This document shows, piece after piece, positions 1 through 8,483 of a DNA stretch of 28,614 nt (position 1 is its first letter; each line of letters opens with the position of its first letter). Origin of the DNA: a virus; IMG/VR virus record IMGVR_UViG_3300035698_027260, positions 1 through 28,614 of that record; one strand, written 5' to 3'. Below the pieces are notes generated by a model, which was given only the letters and a program-made list of their open reading frames with translations, had not been told where the DNA came from and did not search any database. The translations under genes and the position numbers were made by a program.

Positions 1-594
1 CCCCGCTTTTTTCCCACGCTGGTAGGTGTGTACGGAAGTAAACATCTTCTGCTCTCTAGGTGTTAATTCCTCCAAGGTAATGTCCCCATTGAAAAATGCC
101 CAAAAACGAGCTGCGACATGTGCAGCCCAATAAGCATCCGCCTCATTATGGTTCCATCTACCCTTCCCACCCGCATCCAGTTTGGCAGCTTCTACCATAT
201 CTGGTTTCATCATCTTCCAACCCTTTGGTCGGTCTATGAATTCACGGGCAGCAGCCTTGAGTTGGAGTGGAGAGAAAAAAACCACATCCATACCCGCTTG
301 GCGCAAAGCCTCACTGACATATAGGAACAAGCCATACATGCCTTCACTATAAAGATTATTAAAAACGGGGTACTCAAGACCAACTTGAGTAATGCCATAA
401 AGGGTGCCAAGGCGTTCAACCAACGTCAGGACACTTTCCCGTAATTCACAATATCGATCTATATAAAGCGTTTTAGAACTTGTTTGGAATCTGCCCCTCT
501 CCAAACAACGACCAGGGGAACCCAAAGGCTCCCCTGAATCATGTACGGCATAGCCGAAGTTGGTGAGGGATGGATCAAATCCAATAACCCGCAT
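1..594 (-). CDS. RuvC-like Holliday junction resolvase (partial, 3' end beyond window)
   Basis: Predicted to cut branched DNA such as Holliday junctions during phage replication, recombination or packaging. All 198 codons from the ATG to the window edge are open, so only the C-terminus is missing. The RNase H-fold acidic residues are visible: D7 in VIGFDPSLTNFGYAV, E74 in VGLEYPVF, and E151/D153 in NHNEADAYWAA, the usual RuvC pattern. The start follows the stop of the upstream gene by 11 bases with a weak TAGG ribosome binding site, so it is probably translated as part of an operon with the ssDNA-binding candidate and helicase. Bacterial RuvC is about 170 residues, so this copy is slightly longer, as phage versions often are. 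Family assignment is confident; the precise substrate is inferred. Confidence 0.88.
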   Translation of the reverse strand, partial: MRVIGFDPSLTNFGYAVHDSGEPLGSPGRCLERGRFQTSSKTLYIDRYCELRESVLTLVERLGTLYGITQVGLEYPVFNNLYSEGMYGLFLYVSEALRQAGMDVVFFSPLQLKAAAREFIDRPKGWKMMKPDMVEAAKLDAGGKGRWNHNEADAYWAAHVAARFWAFFNGDITLEELTPREQKMFTSVHTYQRGKKAG

Positions 595-605
595 AGGTAT
601 CGAAC

Positions 606-1337
606 CTAGTCCAACAGGCCGGTAACAACCGAGTCGATATCCGGGGCAGCCGCGGAACCGCTAATAGGCTGTACGGGAGATCCGCCACCAGATGCCAGCT
701 TCTCACGAATCGCAGCAATGGTCATGTCACGACCTACAAAGGTCTGAATGTTCACTGCCAGAGCCTGCACTTCATCCGTAATCCGCTTGGCCATATCAAT
801 GCCCTTCGGGGATGTTAAGCAGTGCCTGTACAGACTTTCCCTGCAGGGAGAGAATGTAAGCTTCTGGAACTGGGTGCCGCCCTCTTCGCACTTGGCAGTA
901 ATGTCGCACTCGTTGAAGCCAAACTCACTATGAATCTGCTTCAAGGTACGATACTTATCCGAAGAGATAACCCAAGGCTTAACCTCGAAGTCACCACTTG
1001 CGAATCTACCCTGGTCTACCGCACCATCCTTATTTGTAGGCCAAATAACGATGATCGTTGCAATACGCTGCCGGGGGGGCTCATCTCCGGCAAGCTTGGT
1101 GTACTCGGGGCCTTTGTTAAAGATATAACCAGCACCCTGAATGAAATTCACTGGGCCACCCGAAAATAATGGGGGCTTCCCACTTCCTGGCTCGCCCATA
1201 TCGGGAAGGCCTTCCTCATCAAGTTCCCACCAAGCAAAGGACAGCCTGTAGGTGTTACCACCCTGTGCTTTCCAAGCCTTGGATTTAACGCCGATGTGGT
1301 CATCTCCGCTCCCGAAACTAAAAGTGTTTTCGCTCAT
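606..1337 (-). CDS. candidate single-stranded DNA-binding protein
   Basis: 243 residues. I cannot assign the family by motif alone. It has a compact N-terminal and central region rich in aromatic and basic residues (FAWWELDEEG, IIVIWPTNKDG, DFEVKPWVISSDKYRTL), then a Gly/Ser/Pro/Ala linker and an acidic-hydrophobic tail ending DIDSVVTGLLD. A flexible linker with an acidic tip is the usual layout of phage and bacterial ssDNA-binding proteins, where the tip recruits partners. Its place between RuvC and the recombination or helicase genes fits. The start has a good site (AAGGAGAG about 8 bases upstream). A divergent copy of the two-part promoter motif lies about 75 bases upstream. Function is inferred from architecture and context only. 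Confidence 0.5.
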   Translation of the reverse strand: MSENTFSFGSGDDHIGVKSKAWKAQGGNTYRLSFAWWELDEEGLPDMGEPGSGKPPLFSGGPVNFIQGAGYIFNKGPEYTKLAGDEPPRQRIATIIVIWPTNKDGAVDQGRFASGDFEVKPWVISSDKYRTLKQIHSEFGFNECDITAKCEEGGTQFQKLTFSPCRESLYRHCLTSPKGIDMAKRITDEVQALAVNIQTFVGRDMTIAAIREKLASGGGSPVQPISGSAAAPDIDSVVTGLLD

Positions 1338-1412
1338 TTTCCTCTCTCCTTCCTAGTTGTTAAGGACGAAACTAGATCAAAAGTGATTTAGGATAAGGTT
1401 CCGTCCTTTGTA

Positions 1413-1437
1413 CTACTCTATTTACAATAAAATGTTC
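1413..1437 (-). promoter_or_regulatory. divergent copy of the two-part phage promoter motif
   Basis: On the minus strand GAACATT is followed after 12 bases by GAGTAGT. This resembles the GGATCATC-N13-GAGTAGT element of the tRNA island, with 5 of 7 matches in the first half, a perfect second half and one base less spacing. It sits in the 106-base gap before the gene starting at 1337, a sensible promoter position. Confidence 0.35.
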
Positions 1438-1443
1438 GGTCTT

Positions 1444-2583
1444 TTAAGGGGTTTCAAAGCCTTCTAAGAACTCTAAAACAGATTCACTGCCCCCAACTAT
1501 GTTTTCGCCCAAAGTATCAGGGATTCGTTGGCTTGGCTTGGCAAACTCGACAATACCCTCTCCCAAAAAAGCATCGATAGCGTCATCCGAAACTGTTGCT
1601 GGAAGGGCCTCCTCCATAGGTAATTCTTCCGCCGTGGATACAAGATCCACTTGCTCCTGTACTTCCGTCTCTGAAATCGCTGCTCCAACCACAAGGGGTT
1701 TTTCATCCAGGGGGGATGCTTCCACTACAGGAACTTCTACAGCCGCTACAGCCGCTACAGGGGACACGGGGGTCTCTACCTCTAGGGGTAACGTCTCGGT
1801 GAATTCCTTTAGGATTTCCTCCAGAGGCATCTCATCGGAAACCGTCTCCGGGGACTCTTTTACAACAGCCTCCAAGGCCTCCCTAAAGATGGCCTCTTCG
1901 TCAACCTCTTCTTCAGCCTCTTCTTGTGCTAAATGGGTCTCCGCCAGCTCAACCCCAGCTATAATCTCCGCAATACCTTGAGCATCGGAGACTACGCCCC
2001 TACTATTTGCTAAGGGATCGTTAGTAACATCAGGAGGTAAACTAGAGCCCCAGTGATGACCCACATCAAGTTCTGTGTTACAGAGGCGAATCTGATCCCT
2101 AAGACGACCTTCTGTATCCTTCAGGTCACTACGTTTAGCCTTGATGACTATTAACACAGCTTCTAAGTCCGAAACTAACACCTCTAAGACGTTCATCTTA
2201 TGGATGTCCTCGGATAATTTACCCGCGGCCACAGCTTCTCTGTCCGCAACGGATCGCCCGGCTCTCGTCTCTGGATCATTTGCGAAAAGACTTTTCTTAG
2301 CCAAATCCAAAGTTGTAGAGACCACCCGGAAAGTACGACGGGCATAGTACAACCTTTTGGACACATCCAAGAAAAGACGCTCACAACGATCCAGCATACG
2401 ACGGACTTCCGCAACTTTACGGTTAAGCCTTTTAGGCCCATAAGCTAAAGGGTCATCGTCCAAAGGTACCCATAAGAGGCCTAGCTCAACGAAGATAGCT
2501 TCCGCTTCACCTACAGAAAGGTCGAAGTCTTTGTCTACAATAGGTTTAGGCTCAGTCACTTTTACCATCCTCTGGTTTGGCAT
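1444..2583 (-). CDS. hypothetical protein, helical N-terminus with long acidic tail
   Basis: 379 residues, not recognised. Residues about 10-190 are predicted mostly helical with charged heptad-like stretches (RRMLDRCERLFLDVSKRLYY, then a segment around VLEVLVSDLEAVLIVIKAKR). Residues about 210-379 are a low-complexity acidic region rich in E, V, A and P, probably disordered. The ATG overlaps the end of the upstream gene by 32 bases; a second ATG five codons in overlaps by 17, so the exact start is uncertain. Position between an ssDNA-binding candidate and an unknown plus helicase suggests a role in recombination or replication, perhaps a mediator, but no motif proves it. The Ser/Thr-rich frame on the opposite strand is a shadow of the acidic tail. 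Confidence 0.7.
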   Translation of the reverse strand: MPNQRMVKVTEPKPIVDKDFDLSVGEAEAIFVELGLLWVPLDDDPLAYGPKRLNRKVAEVRRMLDRCERLFLDVSKRLYYARRTFRVVSTTLDLAKKSLFANDPETRAGRSVADREAVAAGKLSEDIHKMNVLEVLVSDLEAVLIVIKAKRSDLKDTEGRLRDQIRLCNTELDVGHHWGSSLPPDVTNDPLANSRGVVSDAQGIAEIIAGVELAETHLAQEEAEEEVDEEAIFREALEAVVKESPETVSDEMPLEEILKEFTETLPLEVETPVSPVAAVAAVEVPVVEASPLDEKPLVVGAAISETEVQEQVDLVSTAEELPMEEALPATVSDDAIDAFLGEGIVEFAKPSQRIPDTLGENIVGGSESVLEFLEGFETP

Positions 2584-2983
2584 CCGTTGGTTTCTTCTCC
2601 AAAGCCGCTACAATCAACTGACCAAAGTTATTTTCAATGGCCCGTACGGCACCGTCCCGTTGCTCCTTGGAGATATTACCCCCCGAAGCGGAATGATTAT
2701 GTGCCGCTATGTCTGCTTGCATCCCTAAGACTAAAGCTGCAATTTTAGCTTCCTTCAAAGTCATACCCGTTTGGGATTGCGAGATAGCCACATCCCCAGC
2801 ATCTTGGGTTGGCCCTAAGTCGGAAGCCCCGCCAGCGTCATCCTGGATGCTATCCCAAGCTGCGGAAAACCCTACATAGTGATCCCCACGGGGTCCCTTA
2901 ACACTGCGAGTACATACAACCTTAGTGATGCGAAGGTTATCTCGAATTTTTATAAGTGTTGGATGGTTTTTTATATCGCTCAT
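2552..2983 (-). CDS. hypothetical protein
   Basis: 143 residues from the ATG used here. This start is chosen because AAGGAGG lies at ideal distance; the ATG eight codons upstream lacks a good site. The N-terminal part looks like a small beta-rich region (LRITKVVCTRSVKG, HYVGFSAAWDSIQDD), followed by a helical segment (MTLKEAKIAALVLGMQADIAAH) and a charged C-terminus. No catalytic motif is visible. It is translationally linked to the downstream acidic-tail protein through a 32-base overlap and lies directly downstream of the helicase, so it probably belongs to the replication operon. Function unknown. Confidence 0.75.
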   Translation of the reverse strand: MSDIKNHPTLIKIRDNLRITKVVCTRSVKGPRGDHYVGFSAAWDSIQDDAGGASDLGPTQDAGDVAISQSQTGMTLKEAKIAALVLGMQADIAAHNHSASGGNISKEQRDGAVRAIENNFGQLIVAALEKKPTDAKPEDGKSD

Positions 2984-3039
2984 GTGTTCCTCCTTGAACC
3001 TTTCCATGATCTACTCCCCCAACCTCTTTTTGGTTTGTT

Positions 3040-5415
3040 TTAAACCTGAACATCACAGTAGGGCTTAGCCTTTTTCCCTGGGCCAATAACGCTTAGAAGT
3101 CGCTCTTTTAGCATAGTCCCCCGTGAATCCTCACGGGCATTCTGTACCGCTGTAGCCAACGCTGAATGAGTACCTACTAAAACCACACCCTTCTTAGCCC
3201 TTGTAACTGCGGTATAGAGTAAATTCCTTTGGAGTTGTCTCCGGAATGAGTCCATCAAAGGCATGATGATAAACGCATATTCGAGTCCCTGGGCTTTATG
3301 GACAGTACAGGCATAAGCCAACCGAACCGTCTTAGGGACATCCTTAAACTTGATGGTCACCTGTAAACAGCCCCCCGTTATAGAGACGTCTAAAGATTTA
3401 TCCTTCCGGTCTATCCGGACTACCCTGCCAATATCCCCATTGAACACCCCTAAGTTATAATCATTACGGATGATCATAACCCTATCATTCTCACGGATAA
3501 GCATTCCCGACCCGATACTAAACTCTTGTAGGCCAGAGGAGGCCGGGTTTAGCAAGTCCCGAAGCCTTACATTAAGATTAGTAACTCCGGCATCCCCGGC
3601 ATGTCTTGGACTCAAAACCTGAAAATCCTTGCCTTGAGTATGCAAGCTCTGGGCTAACTGCAAGATAACGTCTAAGGCTTGGGTCTCTTCATCCGCAGGA
3701 ACCAATACAAACTCTTTAGAGTCACCTAAAGCCGGGACTTCACCCTTAAAAATACTATGGGCAGCATAAACAATATCGGAAGTATCCTTTTGACGAAAGA
3801 TTTCCCGTAAATCCGTTACAGGAAACACCCCTGAGTTAATGAGATCCCGTAATACATTCCCAGGCCCTACAGAGGGAAGCTGTGCCGCGTCTCCAACTAA
3901 TACAAGGCGTGTGCCTGGGGATGTCCCCCTAAGCAACCTATATAACAAATGCTGGTCCAGCATTGAAGCCTCATCCACAATCACCACTTCTGCCGGATAG
4001 GGGGAATCAGGACTTCCATAACCCCACTGTATATCTTTTTCAGAACTACCAGAATGACCAAACCCTGAACCACCCTCATTCTTCACTAGCCCCACATAAG
4101 ATGAAACTTGATTACCTTTTTCCATCCGTCCGGAGGCCTCAAAAGCCCTATGAATAGTAGAAGCCTTAGCCCCAGTTAAAAACCCTAGGTTCTTTGCGGC
4201 AATTCCCGTGGGAGCACACAGTAGAAAAGGCACCCCGGCATCCTGTAATACATTTACCACAGCCCTAAGACCCGTTGTCTTCCCCGTTCCAGGTAACCCT
4301 GTAAGGATAGAGACGGGTTCCAGCAAAGCATTTATAGCACCCTTCTTCTGGTCATCAGACAGCACTAGGTTGTTTGTTTCCCCCCACTCATTGATCGCTG
4401 TTGAGACTACCTTTGCAAGTTGGGGTCTCTTCTTACGGGTCTCTTTATCGGTAGCCGTACCAAACATCGCTAACCGAGTCAGGTAATCTTTTTTATTGAT
4501 GCCCCCTCTACCAAAACGAGCTTTCTTTATACGTTCCGCCAACATCTCTGCAGAGGTCTTTTCTAAATTATGTGTCCAAGGGTCATACAAAGCGACGACA
4601 CCAGGTTTAACCTCCCTGTCTATAACGATAATGTCATCCTTGTGGCACTCCACCAAAGCCTTTCCCAAGTCCTCACTGGATGCCTCCGGCATCACCATGC
4701 CTAGTTCACCCGCCAATTGTGCCGTATTCATATAGAGGTGTCCCATCCCACGACAACTACGAAGAGCATATACAATAAAGCCCTTCAGTCGCTCGGGACA
4801 ATCCAAAGGAAGATTTAGCCGGACGGCAATCTCATCCGCTTGCTGAAAACTAATCCCGTCTATCTGTGTCATTAACCATGGGTCCTTAGATAACAGAACC
4901 TCTACCTTATCCCCAAATTTGGACCACACCTGTCGGACTAACTGAGGGGGGAGTTTTAGATCCAGTAAAAAATCCAAGCCCTTAAAGAATGCCTGTACCT
5001 TAGTCCAACGCTGGGAAACGTAACCCGCAGTAAAAGTATCCATCCCAGGAACTTCCTCTAACAGATCCGAATCTGACAAAGCAGGTACAAAGTCCTTCTC
5101 TCCAAAGTGCTCCCTAATACTTCTTACAACAAGAGAGCCTACCTCATTGGCAATCAGAGCCTTTGAAGCACTGTCAGCATCCCAAGTCTTACGCATTACA
5201 GGGGCCTTAGTGATAGAAAGTTGCGAGCCAAATTTAGCATGCATCACCCACACAGCCTCAAAACCAAACCAGGTCCCTATCTGAATAGGTAACCCTGGGA
5301 TACTTCCCTTCACGGTCTCTAAACTATCCGTATCATCTATAGATATCTTCAAAATATAAAAGGCTTTCGTGGTGTCCTGATACATAATGGAATGAACTCT
5401 TCCTGAAAAATACAA
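3040..5415 (-). CDS. RecD2-type superfamily 1B DNA helicase
   Basis: 791 residues, the usual size of RecD2/TraA-like 5'-3' helicases. Walker A GLPGTGKTT has its lysine at K379, Walker B VIVDEAS has D481/E482, and the C-terminal UvrD_C_2-type motif CTVHKAQGLEY has K707; a late ARG-containing helicase motif is seen as YTAVTRAKKGVVL. The N-terminus (YFSGRVHSIMYQ...FYILKI) resembles the RecD2 N-terminal OB-like strand, and EEVPGMDTFTAG resembles a helix-hairpin element. The start is TTG, with AGGGGGT six bases upstream. The first ATG, ten codons later, would cut into that strand, which favours TTG. It probably unwinds DNA in phage replication or recombination with the neighbouring RuvC and clamp-loader genes. 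Confidence 0.9.
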   Translation of the reverse strand: MYFSGRVHSIMYQDTTKAFYILKISIDDTDSLETVKGSIPGLPIQIGTWFGFEAVWVMHAKFGSQLSITKAPVMRKTWDADSASKALIANEVGSLVVRSIREHFGEKDFVPALSDSDLLEEVPGMDTFTAGYVSQRWTKVQAFFKGLDFLLDLKLPPQLVRQVWSKFGDKVEVLLSKDPWLMTQIDGISFQQADEIAVRLNLPLDCPERLKGFIVYALRSCRGMGHLYMNTAQLAGELGMVMPEASSEDLGKALVECHKDDIIVIDREVKPGVVALYDPWTHNLEKTSAEMLAERIKKARFGRGGINKKDYLTRLAMFGTATDKETRKKRPQLAKVVSTAINEWGETNNLVLSDDQKKGAINALLEPVSILTGLPGTGKTTGLRAVVNVLQDAGVPFLLCAPTGIAAKNLGFLTGAKASTIHRAFEASGRMEKGNQVSSYVGLVKNEGGSGFGHSGSSEKDIQWGYGSPDSPYPAEVVIVDEASMLDQHLLYRLLRGTSPGTRLVLVGDAAQLPSVGPGNVLRDLINSGVFPVTDLREIFRQKDTSDIVYAAHSIFKGEVPALGDSKEFVLVPADEETQALDVILQLAQSLHTQGKDFQVLSPRHAGDAGVTNLNVRLRDLLNPASSGLQEFSIGSGMLIRENDRVMIIRNDYNLGVFNGDIGRVVRIDRKDKSLDVSITGGCLQVTIKFKDVPKTVRLAYACTVHKAQGLEYAFIIMPLMDSFRRQLQRNLLYTAVTRAKKGVVLVGTHSALATAVQNAREDSRGTMLKERLLSVIGPGKKAKPYCDVQV

Positions 5416-5444
5416 CCTAACCCCCTAAATTCTTTCACTTATAT

Positions 5445-5972
5445 CTATTTTATTTTAGAAATGCTCGCCAAGAAAGACTTCATGGCAGACAACTCATCAA
5501 CCAAACCCCCCAAATCTTTTAGGTCAGGTTTTTCCGGTATCTGGAAATCACTAGTCACAACTAAACGACCCTCATGTTCCGGCATCTCCGAAAAAGGTAT
5601 CTTCACATCGTCTATTGCCCAAGGGCTCTTTGATAAAACACCCGTCGCCTGAAACAATAACATTTTGTTAGGGCTCTCGTGATGTCCCATTGGGCAAACG
5701 GTAGCCCCATTCCTTTGTCTCTCACAACAACCGTAACCCCATTTAGAAGGGTCGAATTTCAAAGGCTGGTAATGCATCACAAAATGAACCTTTGATCCTA
5801 CAAGAGATTCCAGCTCCTTGTGAACCCAGTATTCTGTACCATTCTCAATAACACTAAGCTGGTTGGGGTCCCCCCTAAACAAGCCCGCTAAAAGTACAGG
5901 TCTAAATTCCTTGGGGATATCCCCAAACAATCCGTCCAGGAGTAATGTCTTAAATTGTTCTTCATTAGCCAT
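5445..5972 (-). CDS. hypothetical protein with Cys/His cluster
   Basis: 175 residues, unrecognised. A central cluster (GYGCCERQRNG, then VCPMGHHESP) offers three cysteines and two histidines within about 20 residues and could bind zinc. The surrounding segment has alternating aromatic and hydrophobic residues (VHFVMHYQPLKFDPSKW, KMLLFQATGVL) consistent with a small beta domain. GGAG lies seven bases before the ATG. It sits between the delta clamp-loader subunit and the helicase and is probably cotranscribed with them, so a replication-linked role is possible but not shown. Confidence 0.75.
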   Translation of the reverse strand: MANEEQFKTLLLDGLFGDIPKEFRPVLLAGLFRGDPNQLSVIENGTEYWVHKELESLVGSKVHFVMHYQPLKFDPSKWGYGCCERQRNGATVCPMGHHESPNKMLLFQATGVLSKSPWAIDDVKIPFSEMPEHEGRLVVTSDFQIPEKPDLKDLGGLVDELSAMKSFLASISKIK

Positions 5973-5988
5973 AGTAACTCCTACTCTA

Positions 5989-6978
5989 TTAGTCCCGAAT
6001 GCCCTTACAAGATTTCAGTATACAGGCACTCATGTATTCCCAATGGGTGGTACTCCCACTAGTCACCAAACGAATGGACTTCGCTAAGCCTTGGATGAGA
6101 GGCACTAATTCAAAGGATTGCCAATAACAAAGAGACGGATAGAAGATCTTCTTGAAAAAATACTCATTTTTATCTGCAAGGAAAATAATCTCGGATTCGG
6201 TTTTACCCGCTTCCCTATAGGAAATGGTCTCTATCCAAGTCATGGCAAGACCCCCTATTACCGAGGCTACCGCCATTGTAGGGATGTCCTTAGCCTCTTG
6301 CCGTATTCGACGTAACAAAACGGAAACATGATGTGTGTCCTTTCGCAGTATGGAAGCTGCTAAAAGAGAGGTGTCCGTTAGGGTAAGCGGCGCCATTGCA
6401 CGTTTTACCTGGCTTGCAGTTATCTCCGTGGTCTTTTCTATGTCCGCTAAAGTACAAGCCTTCAACATCTCCATGGAAAGGAACCCTAACTCCGCCCCTA
6501 GACGCTCTACAATAGTTTGAGCAAGGGCTCCGGACAAAGTCTTGCCGTACCGCTTAGCCTCATGCACTACAAACTGTTGTGCGTATTCCTGCTTCTTATA
6601 CTCCTTATCCGGCAGGTTAAACTCTACTTTTACCCCTTTGGGCAACTTTGAGATGAACTTGTGTAGGGCGGAATTCTTCCGGAGCTTCTCCGTCACATTT
6701 AAAAGAAGGACCGTCTCTGCCTCTACAAGTTGTTTCTGATACTGCTCAAAAACAGTAACAGCCACCTTCTCCGGATTTTGCAAGATGATAAGGGTAGGGG
6801 TAGCCACTAGGAAACTGGAACCCACACTTAAAGTTATCTCTAAAGCATCGGAGTTTGCCCCGTTTACATATTCAACACGCCAACCTTTGGCCTCATTGTC
6901 CGTAATCATACTTCGAAGGGTCCGGCGGGTGGAGAATTTATCAGTCCCACTTAGGGCGTAAATAGTTGGTTTTCTCAT
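5989..6978 (-). CDS. DNA polymerase III delta subunit-like clamp loader protein
   Basis: 329 residues, close to bacterial HolA (about 340). The N-terminus KPTIYALSGTDKFSTRRTLRSMI matches the delta-subunit pattern of a P-loop-like strand with degenerate ATP site followed by a helix. FLVATPTLIILQNPEKV and TEKLRKNSALHKFI correspond to the conserved segments in delta that lead to the residues needed for partner contact. The start overlaps the stop of the delta-prime gene by four bases (ATGA), so the pair is translationally coupled; an earlier in-frame ATG would lie deep inside the partner gene and is rejected. It should bind and open a sliding clamp as part of a phage clamp loader. Together with delta-prime it implies bacterial-type replication machinery in this phage. 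Confidence 0.78.
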   Translation of the reverse strand: MRKPTIYALSGTDKFSTRRTLRSMITDNEAKGWRVEYVNGANSDALEITLSVGSSFLVATPTLIILQNPEKVAVTVFEQYQKQLVEAETVLLLNVTEKLRKNSALHKFISKLPKGVKVEFNLPDKEYKKQEYAQQFVVHEAKRYGKTLSGALAQTIVERLGAELGFLSMEMLKACTLADIEKTTEITASQVKRAMAPLTLTDTSLLAASILRKDTHHVSVLLRRIRQEAKDIPTMAVASVIGGLAMTWIETISYREAGKTESEIIFLADKNEYFFKKIFYPSLCYWQSFELVPLIQGLAKSIRLVTSGSTTHWEYMSACILKSCKGIRD

Positions 6979-7616
6979 GTGTCCAATAATAAGGAGGCTA
7001 CAACCTCCAAAGTTGTAGGTTGTTTGCTTTGCAAGGCCTCTCTGACTTGATCCCATAAACGACAAGCATCTAGGTCATCTAATCTAGTCGCTAAGGATTC
7101 CGCCACTAGGCGTAAAAACTCAAGCCCCTTTGCATCCTTCTTTCTTAAAATTTGGATGGCGGAGATTATAGCCGCATAATCCCGTTTTAAAGCTGCCTCC
7201 GTAGCAGACCACGCCGCTGCAAAAACCAGTTCGTCAGCATCGTCTAACGATACGACATCTCGCCCAGGTGCCCACCTTTCTAAACAGCGTGACCGTATAG
7301 TTCTAGGTACACCGCCTAAATCCAAAGCCCATAGGACTGGAATCACAAACCCTGAACCGCCATCTTCTATAGTTTTAAGTAAGGCATCCGAGGACTTACT
7401 AGAAGCTGTCCCATCAAGAGGACCTAACACCACGGCACTTCTACCATCCCCTAAAGGAACGGAGTTAATAAGGTTAACCGCTTCTCTAACTTGGTCTACA
7501 GCTAGACCCTTGGCATCATCCCCAATAGGAGGCACAAGAAGCCTTCCTATACGAATTGCCTCATCACAAGCTGCTGCCTTGGCACTCGGGCCATGGAATA
7601 AAAAACTAGAAGCCAT
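6975..7616 (-). CDS. DNA polymerase III delta-prime-like clamp loader subunit
   Basis: 213 residues, shorter than bacterial HolB (about 330), so probably lacking part of the C-terminal collar domain. FLFHGPSAKAAA is in the position of Walker A but lacks the GKT signature, as in non-hydrolysing delta-prime. The AAA+ core continues with AVVLGPLDGTASSKSSDALLKTIEDG, in the place of the strand-helix that reads L-KTLEEP in HolB, and VPRTIRSRCLERW matches the conserved SRC segment that supplies the arginine finger. The start has AAGGAGG seven bases upstream. It overlaps the delta-like gene by four bases. Weaker relatives such as gamma/tau-type subunits are less likely because the P-loop is dead. Confidence 0.75.
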   Translation of the reverse strand: MASSFLFHGPSAKAAACDEAIRIGRLLVPPIGDDAKGLAVDQVREAVNLINSVPLGDGRSAVVLGPLDGTASSKSSDALLKTIEDGGSGFVIPVLWALDLGGVPRTIRSRCLERWAPGRDVVSLDDADELVFAAAWSATEAALKRDYAAIISAIQILRKKDAKGLEFLRLVAESLATRLDDLDACRLWDQVREALQSKQPTTLEVVASLLLDT

Positions 7617-7638
7617 TAGGAGTCCTCCTTATGACCAT

Positions 7639-7664
7639 CTACTCGCAAATAGCTTAAGTTGTTA
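7639..7664 (-). promoter_or_regulatory. weak copy of the two-part promoter motif before the clamp-loader genes
   Basis: On the minus strand TAACAAC, 13 bases, then GAGTAG. The second half and the spacing match the tRNA-island element; the first half matches at only 4 of 7 positions. It overlaps the 3' end of the upstream gene and lies about 20 bases before the delta-prime start. Could be chance. Confidence 0.25.
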
Positions 7665-7968
7665 TGGTAAAGGTTCGTTTGCAAGTCAGACAGTGATACC
7701 GAACGGTCTGTCCACCTTGAGCGGCTTCAAATGACCCAACAGTGATTTTCCCCATAATAGAATTACTTCGGATACTAGCTATCTCAGCTATCTTACCAGG
7801 ACACCCTTCAAGCGCCCTACAGGTAATCCAAACCGTCTTCTTTGGTTCCAGATGGACATTTACCATCCCTGTATCACTAACAGGTACCTCAACGTCTTCC
7901 GTTATAGGTACATCAACACCTTCCGTCACAGTCACGCTAATCTCATCTTTCTTTTCTGTAGTATCCAT
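7654..7968 (-). CDS. small protein with possible zinc ribbon
   Basis: 104 residues, unrecognised. The N-terminal third is acidic and Val/Thr-rich (probably disordered). The C-terminal part carries CRALEGC and then YHCLTCKRTFTIT, a CX6C...CX2C spacing that resembles a treble-clef or zinc-ribbon fold. The ATG overlaps the stop of the upstream gene by one base (TGATG); a TTG one codon earlier is possible, but ATG has better spacing from GGAGGTGA. It might bind nucleic acid. No further claim is supported. Confidence 0.7.
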   Translation of the reverse strand: MDTTEKKDEISVTVTEGVDVPITEDVEVPVSDTGMVNVHLEPKKTVWITCRALEGCPGKIAEIASIRSNSIMGKITVGSFEAAQGGQTVRYHCLTCKRTFTITT

Positions 7969-8468
7969 CAAGTCACCTCCGGATATTTTAATTTAGGATG
8001 CCCCTCAGGCCAAGTTAACTCTGTATCTACTGAAGGGTAATCCAAGTCTCCTATGAATGCTACCGGCGCACGGATAACAGGAGAAGTAATTATTTGAGCT
8101 AACGCCTCTAAAGTTGAAACTTCCTGCAGAGAAGGATCTCTAGCTCTTATCAAAAGACCCAACCAGGCTCTAGTTAGTAAGTCCCAATCAGGTTGTGGTT
8201 GTTTTAAGGTTTGCTCATAGAGAGCTTTCCCTTCTCCTAGTAGTAATGGCACAACAGTATATTGCCAATAGTCCCAAGGAACCCAAAAAGGAAACCACCT
8301 GTTATCCGATGTCCCTAATGGAGGATTCACATTTCTTCTAAGAACTACCTTCAGAGAAGGAGAACTAGTGGATGATCCTGGGAAATGAAGATTCACTCTA
8401 CCAGCCTGTAGGTAGGTACACCCTAAAGCAATCCTAGTTAAACCTGGTACTTGATATTCATAGCTCAT
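7968..8468 (-). CDS. hypothetical protein
   Basis: 166 residues from the ATG with GGAGG seven bases upstream; the longer reading (five more codons) would include the ribosome binding site itself and is rejected. The protein is rich in aromatic residues and proline (RWFPFWVPWDYWQYTVVPLLLG) followed by a helical region (LYEQTLKQPQPDWDLLTRAWLGLLIRA, shown here only as the visible pattern of W and L). No known motif, signal peptide or clear transmembrane helix. It is translationally coupled to the small zinc-ribbon candidate downstream and appears to be the first gene of the operon that runs leftward through the clamp-loader and helicase genes. Confidence 0.72.
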   Translation of the reverse strand: MSYEYQVPGLTRIALGCTYLQAGRVNLHFPGSSTSSPSLKVVLRRNVNPPLGTSDNRWFPFWVPWDYWQYTVVPLLLGEGKALYEQTLKQPQPDWDLLTRAWLGLLIRARDPSLQEVSTLEALAQIITSPVIRAPVAFIGDLDYPSVDTELTWPEGHPKLKYPEVT

Positions 8469-8483
8469 GTTTCTACCTCCCAA

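Noticed and set aside
1499-1981. 160-residue Ser/Thr-rich plus-strand frame
   Set aside because: It is the antisense of the Glu/Val-rich tail of the minus-strand gene and has no start signal.
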